Part shown: in pieces, positions 27,934 to 36,160 of the stretch
Position numbering within the stretch: position 1 is the first letter of the stretch
Layout: each line of letters opens with the position of its first letter
Source of the DNA: Candidatus Desulfovibrio kirbyi
Lineage (GTDB): Bacteria; Desulfobacterota; Desulfovibrionia; Desulfovibrionales; Desulfovibrionaceae
Direction: 5' to 3'
DNA length: 64,000 nucleotides
Assembly: GCA_013374015.1 (NCBI GenBank)
Contig: BLLL01000002.1
Coordinates: 104,641 to 168,640 of the forward strand
Position numbers and translations under genes: made by a program
Notes under the pieces: model-generated
Databases searched by the model: none
Seen by the model: the letters and a program-made list of their open reading frames with translations, nothing else
Told to the model about the DNA's origin: nothing

Positions 27934-28740
27934 TTACGGACAAGTCCCGATTCCGGCCGTATGATTGACAGGGCCAAAGCCGGCACCGGGATTGTAACTT
28001 TTTCGCAAGCCAAGATTGATGAATTCCTGGGCTTTTTTCACCGCAATCTGCAGGGGCAGTTTTTTGCCGAGACCCGTTGCGATAGCCGCTGAAAGAGTGC
28101 AGCCTGTGCCGTGCGTGTTGCTGGTGTCCACCTTGGGCTGCGCGAGATGTTTCGGCGCTTGCCCGCGTTCACAGAGAATATCTGTCACCATAATGGCGTT
28201 TTCCATGTGGCCGCCTTTGATCAGCACGGCTTTTGCGCCCATTTGGAGGAGTTTTTCAGCAGCGGCGCAGGCATCGTCAGGGGAGGCGACGGCAAGCCCG
28301 GTGAGCAGTTCCGCTTCCGGCCGGTTTGGGGTGATCAAATCACAGTCGGGCAGAATCTCTTCCTTGAGCGCCGTCACGGCGTCTTCCTGCAAAAGGCGGC
28401 TGCCGCTCTGGCTTATCAGCACGGGGTCCACGACGAGCGGAAAGGCTCGTTCACGCAAGCTAGGGCTTATGGCGCGGATGATTCCCCGGGAAAAAAGCAT
28501 CCCTGTTTTTGCGGCGGCCACGGGAAAGCCCCTCAGTACCGCTTTGAGTTGCAGCGCCACAAAGTCCGGCTCCGGCGCGTGAATGCCCATAACTTCCCTG
28601 CCGTTTTGCGCTGTGAGCGCGGTGATGACGCTCATGCCGAATCCGCCCATTGCCATAACAGTCTTGAGGTCTGCCTGTATGCCCGCGCCGCCGCCGGAAT
28701 CGGAACCGGCAATGGTCAGAATGTTCGGCGGTTTTTTCAT
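27934..28740 (-). CDS. thiD: Hydroxymethylpyrimidine / phosphomethylpyrimidine kinase
   Basis: ThiD phosphorylates HMP and HMP-P in thiamine biosynthesis or salvage. The 268-residue protein opens [20 protein letters not shown], the ribokinase-family substrate loop, and carries the C-terminal anion hole and catalytic aspartate region [15 protein letters not shown]. The ATG at 28740 is used; a longer frame runs back through the terminator hairpin and is not plausible. No other thiamine gene is visible nearby. Confidence 0.95.
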   Translation of the reverse strand: MKKPPNILTIAGSDSGGGAGIQADLKTVMAMGGFGMSVITALTAQNGREVMGIHAPEPDFVALQLKAVLRGFPVAAAKTGMLFSRGIIRAISPSLRERAFPLVVDPVLISQSGSRLLQEDAVTALKEEILPDCDLITPNRPEAELLTGLAVASPDDACAAAEKLLQMGAKAVLIKGGHMENAIMVTDILCERGQAPKHLAQPKVDTSNTHGTGCTLSAAIATGLGKKLPLQIAVKKAQEFINLGLRKSYNPGAGFGPVNHTAGIGTCP

Positions 28741-28755
28741 AGTGTGTCTCGTTTT

Positions 28756-28795
28756 AACAAGCAGGGCAGAGCCTTTCGACTCTGCCCTGCTTGTT
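28756..28795 (-). terminator. Strong hairpin between cstA and thiD
   Basis: A perfect 16-bp stem (AACAAGCAGGGCAGAG and its complement) encloses an 8-base loop. It lies 24 bases beyond the cstA stop and just before thiD. On the minus strand the 3' arm ends CTTGTT and is followed by AAAA rather than a long T-run, so it is structurally strong but lacks the classic tail. It could work in both directions. Confidence 0.75.
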
Positions 28796-28819
28796 TGAGG
28801 CTTGTGAGTCGTTTCGGGG

Positions 28820-30256
28820 TCAGGCGTTTTCCGGCGCGCCTGCAATAGTGCATTTTCCAAACAGCATCAGGGCAACCAGACAAACAAGGGCAACGGCAAT
28901 GCCGATGTAGTTTGCCGTATCAATGCTCATGCCGAAGCCCATCTTCGGTTCGTAGCAGATATAGGAAACAGCTACCGAAGTTATGAATGTGGCGGGCACA
29001 GTGCAAATCCAGTGGAAGCAGGGCTTGCGGTACAGGTAGGCCGCGCATGCCCAGAGCACGATGGCAGCCAGGGACTGGTTGGCCCAGCCGAAATAACGCC
29101 AGATAATGTTGAAGTCCACATTGGCCAGGACAACGCCGATAGCAAATATGGGAAGGGCGATGGACAGTCTGTTTTTATGGCTTGCCTGGGAGAACTTGAA
29201 GGCTTCGGCAATGGTCAGGCGCGCGGCGCGGAACGCCGTGTCGCCGGATGTGATGGGCAGCACGACAACGCCCAGGATGGCAAGTACGCCGCCGTAGGTA
29301 CCCATCAGGGCCAAGGAAGACTCGGCCACAATGTTGCCCGGGCCGCCGGCTGCCAGAGCGCTTGTCAGCGCTTCAGGCGTTTTGTAAAAACTCATGGCCA
29401 CGGTGGCCCAGATAAGAGCGATCAGGCCCTCGGCGATCATGCCGCCGTAGAAGATCGGTTTGCCCAGGCGTTCGTTGGCAAGGCAACGCGCCATAAGCGG
29501 AGACTGTGTGGCGTGAAAGCCGGAAAGGGCGCCGCATGCAATGGTAATGAACACCAGCGGGTAAATGGGCAGCTGCTTGGGGTGTTGATTCGCCCAGTGC
29601 ATGGCCGGGTAAAATTCCGTGCCGCTGACGAAGAGCATCGTCACGATGCCGACAGCCATGAAAATCAGCACCGCGCCGAAAATCGGATAGAATCGACCGA
29701 TGATCTGGTCAATTGGCAGGATGGTTGCCAAGAAATAGTAGGCAAAAATGATGCATATCCAGAAGGTCAGGTTCATCCAGTCAGGCGTCAGCTTTGCGAG
29801 CAGGCCGGCGGGCGCGGCCACAAAAACGACGCCGACAAGCACCAGCAGTACAACGGAAAAAACCTGCATCACCAATTTTGCCGCGCTGCCGAGGTTGTGC
29901 CCGACTATTGTGGGCACGTTTGCGCCGTGGTAGCGGATGGAAAGCATTCCGGCGAAATAGTCATGGACAGCGCCCGCGAAGATGCAGCCGATGACTATCC
30001 ACAGGAGCGCCGATGGTCCCCAGAGCGCGCCCAGAATGGGGCCGAAGACCGGACCGACGCCCGCAATGTTCAGAAGTTGAATAAGCCAGACTTTCCATGC
30101 CGGCATTTCCACAAAGTCCACGCCATCGGCGTGCGTGTGCGCCGGCACCGGCCTTGACGGCTGCGCGCCGAAGATTTTTTCCACAATAGTGCCGTAAATG
30201 ACGTAGCCGCCGATCAGCGCAACCACTGACAAGAGAAAATAGACGTAATTCGGCAT
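28820..30256 (-). CDS. cstA: CstA-family peptide / pyruvate transporter
   Basis: An inner-membrane carbon-starvation protein of 478 residues, a length typical of the short CstA clade. Signature blocks: GPVFGPILGALWGPSAL, GAVHDYFAGMLSIRYHG and ALSGFHATQSPLMARCL. About a dozen hydrophobic helices are evident. Relatives import pyruvate or peptides in response to carbon limitation. The ATG at 30256 follows a GGAGAAGGAG ribosome-binding site, so it is preferred over the longer frame. A candidate promoter lies about 80 bases upstream and a strong hairpin follows the gene, suggesting a single-gene transcript. Confidence 0.93.
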   Translation of the reverse strand: MPNYVYFLLSVVALIGGYVIYGTIVEKIFGAQPSRPVPAHTHADGVDFVEMPAWKVWLIQLLNIAGVGPVFGPILGALWGPSALLWIVIGCIFAGAVHDYFAGMLSIRYHGANVPTIVGHNLGSAAKLVMQVFSVVLLVLVGVVFVAAPAGLLAKLTPDWMNLTFWICIIFAYYFLATILPIDQIIGRFYPIFGAVLIFMAVGIVTMLFVSGTEFYPAMHWANQHPKQLPIYPLVFITIACGALSGFHATQSPLMARCLANERLGKPIFYGGMIAEGLIALIWATVAMSFYKTPEALTSALAAGGPGNIVAESSLALMGTYGGVLAILGVVVLPITSGDTAFRAARLTIAEAFKFSQASHKNRLSIALPIFAIGVVLANVDFNIIWRYFGWANQSLAAIVLWACAAYLYRKPCFHWICTVPATFITSVAVSYICYEPKMGFGMSIDTANYIGIAVALVCLVALMLFGKCTIAGAPENA

Positions 30257-30335
30257 ACTCCTTCTCCATGTTTTATGGACACAGAAGGCCACGCTCAGTG
30301 CGGGCAGCAGTCTTTGTGATGCTTCTGGAAACTAT

Positions 30336-30364
30336 TTATTACTGCTATCCCATTTCATCGTCAA
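30336..30364 (-). promoter_or_regulatory. Candidate promoter for cstA
   Basis: On the minus strand, TTGACG (30359-30364) and TAATAA (30336-30341) are separated by 17 bases, about 80 bases upstream of the cstA start. The -35 box is close to consensus and the -10 box is moderate. Confidence 0.4.
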
Positions 30365-30417
30365 GTAATTTTGGCATTTTTATATCTTCTGAACATTGCG
30401 CCAACAGCATGGAAATT

Positions 30418-33033
30418 TTACGGAGTCAGCACAGCTTCATACATGGTTGCATTGTCCAGGTATTTTCGCGCCGCAGCCTGCACGTCGGCGGGCGACAGGG
30501 TTGCCGCCCTGTCCAGCAGAAGTTTCTTGAAGTCCCGCGGCTGATCAAGCACGGCGTTCGTGGCGGATTCGTTTGCCCTGCTTGCCAAACTCTGCCGGCT
30601 TCTGTGGTATTCACCCTGAAGGCGGTTGTTGGCGGCCTCCAGAATCGCTTTGGGCAGGGGTTTTTTGACAAGAGCGGCGATATTTTCGGCAAAGCCTTTT
30701 TGAGCTCGCGCTATTTTGTCAGGCGTTGTGCCTATATAAAACGCCATAAATCCGGCTTTTGGCATAGTGCGGTAAAAGGCTGTCACTGTATAGCCAAGCC
30801 CCTGCGCGTCGCGCATGGAGCTGAACAGCAGTCCGCTTTGTCCGGAAAGCACAGATTGCAGCAACATGAGGGCCGGCGCGTCAGGGTGCGTCGGGGGCAC
30901 TGCTTTGAACAGTTGCAGAAAATGCGCCTGATTGCGTCCGGGCAGGCGTAAGGCAAGTTGCCGTTCTTCTCCCCATGTCGGTTCCGGCACGGCGGGCATG
31001 GGAGGTTCAGGGATCGGCAGGCTTTTGGCAAAGGCCAGAGCCGCTTCACGGTCAATCGTACCGGCTATGGAAAGCGCCCAGGGCTGCGCTGACTGGCGTT
31101 GCCAGAAAGAGCGCACGTCGGCGCGCGTAAAACGGTCAAGCGTTTCCGGTGTTCCCAGTCTGTCAAAGCCGTAGGGGTGATTGTCCGAATACAGAAACTG
31201 TGGAAGTTTTGCGAAAAGCCAGGCAGGCGGCCTGTCCTTGCGCTGCTGAAGAGCGGCCTTCATGGTGGTTGCTTCACGGTGCACTTCCCCGGTTTCAAAG
31301 CGTGGTTTTGACACAATATCGCCGAGCGCGGCAAAATAGTCCGCCGTGAAGCGCGCCGGTCCGGTGAGCGAGATGCGGAAGGTCTGCAGGCCCGCTTCGG
31401 CTGAAACGGAGCTTGTGCGGTCTGAAAAAAACTGTTCCATTTCTTGGGCATTGCGTTTTCCGCTACCGTCCGTGAGGGTTTTTGCGGTCAGTTCGGCAAG
31501 CCCCTGCTGATGTTGCGACAGCAGAGCGTTGCCTCCGGGCATCGCCAGTTCCAGCGAGATGTACGGCACAGAAGTGTCGGGAAGCAAAATGAGGGTGCGA
31601 TCCCTGCCAAGGGCAATGGTTTCGGGTTGTTGGACGCCGATTTTCGGTGCGCCGGCGGGTTGGTCTGTGTCCGGCCAGTTTTTTTTGAGAACGGCTTCCA
31701 TATCCGGCAACACGGCATCCTGCGGCGCGAGCACGCGCACTGCTGCGCGTTGCGGCGCAAGCCAGTCGGTTACGGCGTTTTGCAGACGGGCTGTATCGAT
31801 TGTGCGCAGGGCAAAGCGCAGATTGCGTTCCGCCGGCGCACCGCCGAGATCAAATTGCACAGTACCCTTCCAGGCTGTCAGTCCGTTCAGGGTTTCGCCG
31901 GCCCTGTCCATCTCGTCTTTCAGGTTGTCCTTTGCCCGTGTCAGGGCATTCGGCGTGAATTTTTTTGCCTGAAGTCCGGCAATATCTTTTGTTATCTCCT
32001 GCCAGAAGGGCAAGACGTTGTTTGTGTCCATCTGGGCGGTGATGACAAACATTCCCGCGTCGGTAAAGTTCATATTGCTCACGCTGATGGAGTCCACCAG
32101 TTGTTTTTCGTATTTGTATTTGCGGTAAAAGAGTGACGTGTCGTCCCCGCCCAGCAGCCAGGCAAGAACGTCCAAATCCGCGCTGCGCAAGTCGCGCAAC
32201 CCCGGCACGGGAAAGGACATGCCCAGATAGACTTTGTTCCAGTGCCCTCTAGTTACGGCAACGCGCTCCGGTGCGTTTGCAGAAGGCTGCGGCTGTTTTG
32301 CTTCCGGCAGCGCGGCGGTGTTTTTCAGGCTACCGAAAAGTTTTTCAGCGTGCGCCAGCGCCGCATCCGGGTCAATGTCTCCGGCAACCAGCAAAAGCAT
32401 ATTCTGCGGCTGATACCACTGCCGTATATAGGCGCGCAGATCCTCAACTGTGATGTTCCGGACGGTTTCCCTGTAGCCGATGATCGGATGAGCGTAGGCG
32501 GTATCGTGCAGGGTCGCCGTCTGGAGGTCTTCAAACAGTTTGCGCGTGGGAGAATCTTCGTTTCCCTCAAGCTCTGAAATAACAACATTTTTTTCAGATT
32601 CCAGATCGTTGGGATCCAGTTTTGCCTGAAAGGCCATGTCCTTTACCACATCCATGCCGGTGCGCCAGTGCGCCGACGGCATATCCGTAAGGTAGGTCGT
32701 CTTGTCAAAGCTTGTGGCGGCGTTGAGGTAGCCGCCAAGATTCTCCACGTCGCGGGCGATCTGTCCTTTGGGGCGGTGGTCAGTGCCTTTAAAGACCATG
32801 TGCTCCAGCAGATGGCTGATCCCTGCCAAGCGCGGCGGTTCGTTCGCCGATCCGGCGCGAACATGAAGCCTTGTGCAGACAAGGGGAAAGCGCGTATCCT
32901 TGATGACATACACGCTAAGGCCGTTTGAGAGTCGTCTCAGATATTCAGTGCCTGACGCCGTGGGCGTATTTTGCGCGCACAGGATGGTTGGATTTGCGCA
33001 CAACAGCGCCAAAATCAGAAAAATTCGACGCAT
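30418..33033 (-). CDS. Secreted M16-family zinc metallopeptidase (full-length, two-half)
   Basis: An 871-residue inverzincin peptidase. A signal peptide (MRRIFLILALLCANPTILCA) is followed by the active half with the inverted zinc motif HLLEH (His74, Glu77, His78) and the distal glutamate region VISELEGNED. The second half repeats the fold without a metal site, as in PqqL-type pitrilysin enzymes. It should degrade peptides in the periplasm or at the surface. The ATG at 33033 has AGGAGA upstream; the longer frame has no leader character. It is intact. Confidence 0.9.
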   Translation of the reverse strand: MRRIFLILALLCANPTILCAQNTPTASGTEYLRRLSNGLSVYVIKDTRFPLVCTRLHVRAGSANEPPRLAGISHLLEHMVFKGTDHRPKGQIARDVENLGGYLNAATSFDKTTYLTDMPSAHWRTGMDVVKDMAFQAKLDPNDLESEKNVVISELEGNEDSPTRKLFEDLQTATLHDTAYAHPIIGYRETVRNITVEDLRAYIRQWYQPQNMLLLVAGDIDPDAALAHAEKLFGSLKNTAALPEAKQPQPSANAPERVAVTRGHWNKVYLGMSFPVPGLRDLRSADLDVLAWLLGGDDTSLFYRKYKYEKQLVDSISVSNMNFTDAGMFVITAQMDTNNVLPFWQEITKDIAGLQAKKFTPNALTRAKDNLKDEMDRAGETLNGLTAWKGTVQFDLGGAPAERNLRFALRTIDTARLQNAVTDWLAPQRAAVRVLAPQDAVLPDMEAVLKKNWPDTDQPAGAPKIGVQQPETIALGRDRTLILLPDTSVPYISLELAMPGGNALLSQHQQGLAELTAKTLTDGSGKRNAQEMEQFFSDRTSSVSAEAGLQTFRISLTGPARFTADYFAALGDIVSKPRFETGEVHREATTMKAALQQRKDRPPAWLFAKLPQFLYSDNHPYGFDRLGTPETLDRFTRADVRSFWQRQSAQPWALSIAGTIDREAALAFAKSLPIPEPPMPAVPEPTWGEERQLALRLPGRNQAHFLQLFKAVPPTHPDAPALMLLQSVLSGQSGLLFSSMRDAQGLGYTVTAFYRTMPKAGFMAFYIGTTPDKIARAQKGFAENIAALVKKPLPKAILEAANNRLQGEYHRSRQSLASRANESATNAVLDQPRDFKKLLLDRAATLSPADVQAAARKYLDNATMYEAVLTP

Positions 33034-33228
33034 GAAATCTCCTGCGATGTTTCCACGAAACGCATGGTTATTTGTCAAGTTCGGCAATAGGGGCGGCTAG
33101 TCGTAGCGCATCCACTAATTGTTAAGAGTTTGGATTGAGGGCTATTCCTCCCCCAATGTTTCTCCCGGGTGGTTGCAAAGGCAGGTATGGTCTGTCTCGT
33201 CATGCCCCGGCTGCAAAATAACATCGGC

Positions 33229-33621
33229 TTAACGCTTGGAATACTGGTAACGGGCGCGGGCGGCTCGCAGACCGTATTTTTTGCGCTCTTTTTTTCTGGC
33301 GTCACGGGTTAAAAAGCCGGCTTTTTTGAGCACAGGGCGCAGTTCCGGATCCAGCAGCAACAGGACGCGGGAAATGCCGTGGCGTACGGCTTCGGCCTGG
33401 CCGGTCACTCCACCGCCGACAACATTGATTTTGATGTCCAGCTTTTCAGCCATTTTTGAGAGAGCCAAGGGCTGGCGTATGATCATTTGCAGGGTTTTAC
33501 GCGGAAAGTATTCGTCAACAGCGCGTCCGTTTACGGTAATCGTGCCGAAACCGGCATAAATGCGGGTACGGGCTATGGCGGTTTTGCGTCGGCCTGTGCC
33601 GTATTCAAATTTGTCGCTCAT
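33229..33621 (-). CDS. rpsI: 30S ribosomal protein S9
   Basis: The 130-residue protein begins [18 protein letters not shown] and ends in the basic tail YQYSKR that reaches the ribosomal P site. It follows rplM by 19 bases, the usual L13-S9 operon. The 195 bases downstream hold no gene that I can see. Confidence 0.98.
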   Translation of the reverse strand: MSDKFEYGTGRRKTAIARTRIYAGFGTITVNGRAVDEYFPRKTLQMIIRQPLALSKMAEKLDIKINVVGGGVTGQAEAVRHGISRVLLLLDPELRPVLKKAGFLTRDARKKERKKYGLRAARARYQYSKR

Positions 33622-33640
33622 TGTATGCGCTCCTTGGGGA

Positions 33641-34075
33641 TCAGTAGGGCAAAGTAAGAATTTGAGGATTTTGGGCAGCGTGAGGATGCTCTGATTCAGG
33701 ATAAAGTTTGAGCTTTTTCAGGACGGCACGCCCGATCCGGTTTTTCGGCAACATGCCGCGCACGGCGTGCATCAGCACACGGTCAGGCTTGTCGGCCAGC
33801 ATGTCGCCAAGGACTGTTGTTTTAAGACCGCCAACCCAACCGGAGTGACGGTAGTATTTTTTGTCATTCAGTTTTGTGCCGGTCACTTTAATGTGTTTGC
33901 AGTTGACAACCACGATAAAATCCCCATTGTCCATGTGCGGGGCAAATTCCGGCTTGTGCTTGCCGCGCAGACGGTGCGCGATCCGGCTTGCCAAGCGGCC
34001 AAGCACTTGGTCTTTGGCGTCTACCACAAACCATTGGCGGTTGATGTCCTTCGGGGTTGGACTAAACGTCTTCAT
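33641..34075 (-). CDS. rplM: 50S ribosomal protein L13
   Basis: A 144-residue protein with [18 protein letters not shown], the [12 protein letters not shown] block and the MLPKNRIGR signature. It is the first gene of the L13-S9 operon, with a good promoter about 90 bases upstream. Confidence 0.98.
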   Translation of the reverse strand: MKTFSPTPKDINRQWFVVDAKDQVLGRLASRIAHRLRGKHKPEFAPHMDNGDFIVVVNCKHIKVTGTKLNDKKYYRHSGWVGGLKTTVLGDMLADKPDRVLMHAVRGMLPKNRIGRAVLKKLKLYPESEHPHAAQNPQILTLPY

Positions 34076-34164
34076 GGGCGCTCCTGTTCATCTGAATACG
34101 TGTGCGTCAGAATGCCTGCGCGTCTGTAGCGTTGTCAAAGCTGTTGTACAGCGCTTGAAATAGC

Positions 34165-34193
34165 TATATATGCCAAGCTACACACCATGTCAA
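34165..34193 (-). promoter_or_regulatory. Sigma70-type promoter for rplM-rpsI
   Basis: On the minus strand a perfect TTGACA (34188-34193) and TATATA (34165-34170) are separated by exactly 17 bases, about 90 bases upstream of rplM. It is among the strongest promoter matches in the window. Confidence 0.65.
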
Positions 34194-34253
34194 GGCATTC
34201 CGGCGTCTGTTTTTGAAATTGCGTCAACAGGTCAAGTGGCGTAGAAAAAATTT

Positions 34254-35015
34254 ATGAAAAAGGTGATTTTGCTTGTGGCCTTTGGCGCGGGCAATGTGCA
34301 GGGGCAAAGGATGCTGCGCTGTTTTGACGAGCGTGTGCGGAAGCATTTTCCCGGCATTCCGGTGCGGTGGGCATTTACCTCGCTTATGCTACGTGAGCGT
34401 TTGGCAAACGCGAAGCTGAAAAGCGATTCTGTGCGTAAGGCGCTTCATAAATGTTGTTTTGAAAAATTTGACGAGGTGGCGGTGCAGCCCTTGCAGACTA
34501 TTGCCGGTGAAGAATATGCCGACGTCCGCGATGCTGTTGGCGAGGTGGCCGGGCAGACGGGAATCAGAGGGCGCGTGGGCCGCCCGTTGCTGGCGACAGA
34601 TGAGGATGTTCGCCGCGCGGCGGAGGCTGTCATGCGGCATCTGCCGGAAACGCGCGGCCCTGATGAAGATGTGGTGCTTATGGGACACGGCGCGCGGCAC
34701 GCCGCCGTCTCCCGGTACGGAGATCTGGACGCGGCGGCGAGTCTGCTGGATGCCCGTGTGCATGTGGGTGCCATGAACGGCGCCGTATCGCTGGATAATA
34801 TCGTCTTGCGGCTGACGTCGCGCAGGGTTTGGCTCATGCCGCTGCTTTCCGTTGTGGGACGGCATGCGCTTCGGGATATGGCCGGCGAACATGCGGGATC
34901 GTGGCGTTCGCGCATTGAGGCTGTCGGGCACGAATGCGCGCCTGTTTTGAGAGGGACTGTGGAATATGAAGAATTTATAGCGATCTGGCTAGAACATCTT
35001 GAAGCGTGTTTTTAG
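34254..35015 (+). CDS. cbiK: CbiK-type sirohydrochlorin cobaltochelatase, one metal ligand position altered
   Basis: CbiK inserts Co2+ (or Fe2+) into sirohydrochlorin on the way to B12 or siroheme. The 253-residue protein lacks a signal peptide, so it corresponds to the cytoplasmic form of Desulfovibrio. His145 in LMGHGARHAA and His204 in SVVGRHALRDMAGE match the two family histidines. The glutamate normally found between them in a VGTVEG loop is replaced: here the loop reads VGAMNG, with Asn175. The opening AFGAGN also departs from the usual AFGSS. The enzyme may be weakened or repurposed. tlyA starts 3 bases downstream. Confidence 0.85.
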   Translation: MKKVILLVAFGAGNVQGQRMLRCFDERVRKHFPGIPVRWAFTSLMLRERLANAKLKSDSVRKALHKCCFEKFDEVAVQPLQTIAGEEYADVRDAVGEVAGQTGIRGRVGRPLLATDEDVRRAAEAVMRHLPETRGPDEDVVLMGHGARHAAVSRYGDLDAAASLLDARVHVGAMNGAVSLDNIVLRLTSRRVWLMPLLSVVGRHALRDMAGEHAGSWRSRIEAVGHECAPVLRGTVEYEEFIAIWLEHLEACF

Positions 35016-35018
35016 CGC

Positions 35019-35771
35019 ATGGCACCCATAAAGCCTGCGCGCCGCCGCGCTGACCAGCTTGTTTTTGAGCAGGGTTTGGCCCAAAGCCGCGAACAGGCGG
35101 CGCGTTTGATTATGGCGGGCAAAATTGCCGTGCGCGCTACAGCGCGGTTGCCTAGCCTGAAGCCTGGGCACGCTTGGCCTGACAACACGGTTTTTGTGTT
35201 GCTGGAAAAAGAGCGGTATGTGAGTCGCGGGGCGTATAAGCTTTTGACTCTTTTGGATAATTTTTCCATTGACGTGAGCGGGCTTGTGTGTCTGGACGCC
35301 GGCGCGTCAACCGGTGGTTTTTCTGACTGTCTTTTGCAGCGCGGCGCGGCGCGAGTATATGCTGTGGATGTGGGGCATAATCAACTGCACGAAAAGCTGC
35401 GGCGGGATCCAAGAGTCGTCAGCCTTGAAGGGGTGAATCTTCGTTGCGCGCAGGCCACGCTTATTCCGGAATATGTGGATATGGTGACGGCGGACGTGTC
35501 GTTTATTTCCTTGAAGCTGGTCCTGCCGTCCTGTATGCGGTGGCTCAAGGCCGGCGGTTTGGCGGCTGTGCTGATAAAGCCGCAGTTTGAACTGGGCCCG
35601 GGCGCTGCTGTCAAGGGAGTAGTGCGGGATGAGGCGGATCGGCAACGTGCCGTTGACGGCATCAAGTCGTTTTGTAGGATGGAGCTTGGCTTGCGGTATG
35701 AAGGCATGTTGCCGGCGGCTGTCAGGGGGCCGAAAGGCAATCAGGAATACATATCGCTTTTTGTGAAGTGA
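35019..35771 (+). CDS. tlyA: TlyA-family rRNA 2'-O-methyltransferase
   Basis: A 250-residue protein with an N-terminal S4 RNA-binding domain (RADQLVFEQGLAQSREQAAR) followed by a FtsJ-like methyltransferase fold: the AdoMet loop CLDAGASTGGFSDCLL, VDVGHNQLHEKLR and a KPQFELG segment. TlyA proteins methylate ribosomal RNA. It follows cbiK with a 3-base gap, implying co-transcription without an obvious functional link. Confidence 0.93.
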   Translation: MAPIKPARRRADQLVFEQGLAQSREQAARLIMAGKIAVRATARLPSLKPGHAWPDNTVFVLLEKERYVSRGAYKLLTLLDNFSIDVSGLVCLDAGASTGGFSDCLLQRGAARVYAVDVGHNQLHEKLRRDPRVVSLEGVNLRCAQATLIPEYVDMVTADVSFISLKLVLPSCMRWLKAGGLAAVLIKPQFELGPGAAVKGVVRDEADRQRAVDGIKSFCRMELGLRYEGMLPAAVRGPKGNQEYISLFVK

Positions 35772-35795
35772 GCGCGCTGCCGTGCTTCTCGGATT

Positions 35796-36089
35796 TCAGG
35801 CTGTGCCAAAATACGGCGGACGCTGTGACTGCGCGCCGGCGCCGATACGGAAAATTTGTACAGTATACTGCTGTTTGCTGCTGCACGCGGGACAGGCGTC
35901 CGTAATCAGCAGGCAGGAAGGATCCAGTTCCAGCGGATCGATTCCCGCCTGATGCAGCAGGTGTGTCGCCCGTCCCTCGCCCCACATGATAGGCGCCCCG
36001 CAACGCCCGCATTCCACATACAGCAGCTCCGGGTCATACCCTGTCTGCAAAAGGGGCGTGGCTGCCGGAACTCTTTTTGTGCGTCGCAT
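35796..36089 (-). CDS. Small zinc-ribbon protein, function unknown
   Basis: The ATG at 36089 with GGAGA upstream opens a 97-residue protein carrying CGRCGAPIMW and CPACSSK, two CxxC pairs that should bind one zinc. A LYVECGRCG context and a middle part rich in hydrophobics suggest a folded rubredoxin- or zinc-ribbon-like domain. It converges on tlyA with a 24-base gap and is divergent from mutL. The family is not recognised. Confidence 0.7.
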   Translation of the reverse strand: MRRTKRVPAATPLLQTGYDPELLYVECGRCGAPIMWGEGRATHLLHQAGIDPLELDPSCLLITDACPACSSKQQYTVQIFRIGAGAQSQRPPYFGTA

Positions 36090-36160
36090 ATGATTCTCCG
36101 TGTAAACTGAATCCCGTGTAACAGGCTTGCCTTGGCAGGACAAGGTGACTATACTCTCTC

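Noticed and set aside
29012..30157. 381-codon plus-strand open frame opposite cstA
   Set aside because: Low-complexity Gly/Gln/His-rich translation with no hydrophobic core or homology; cstA on the other strand has all its signature motifs.
33034..33228. Possible RNA gene between the M16 peptidase and rpsI
   Set aside because: No tRNA cloverleaf, strong hairpin or T-tail could be found in this 195-base gap.
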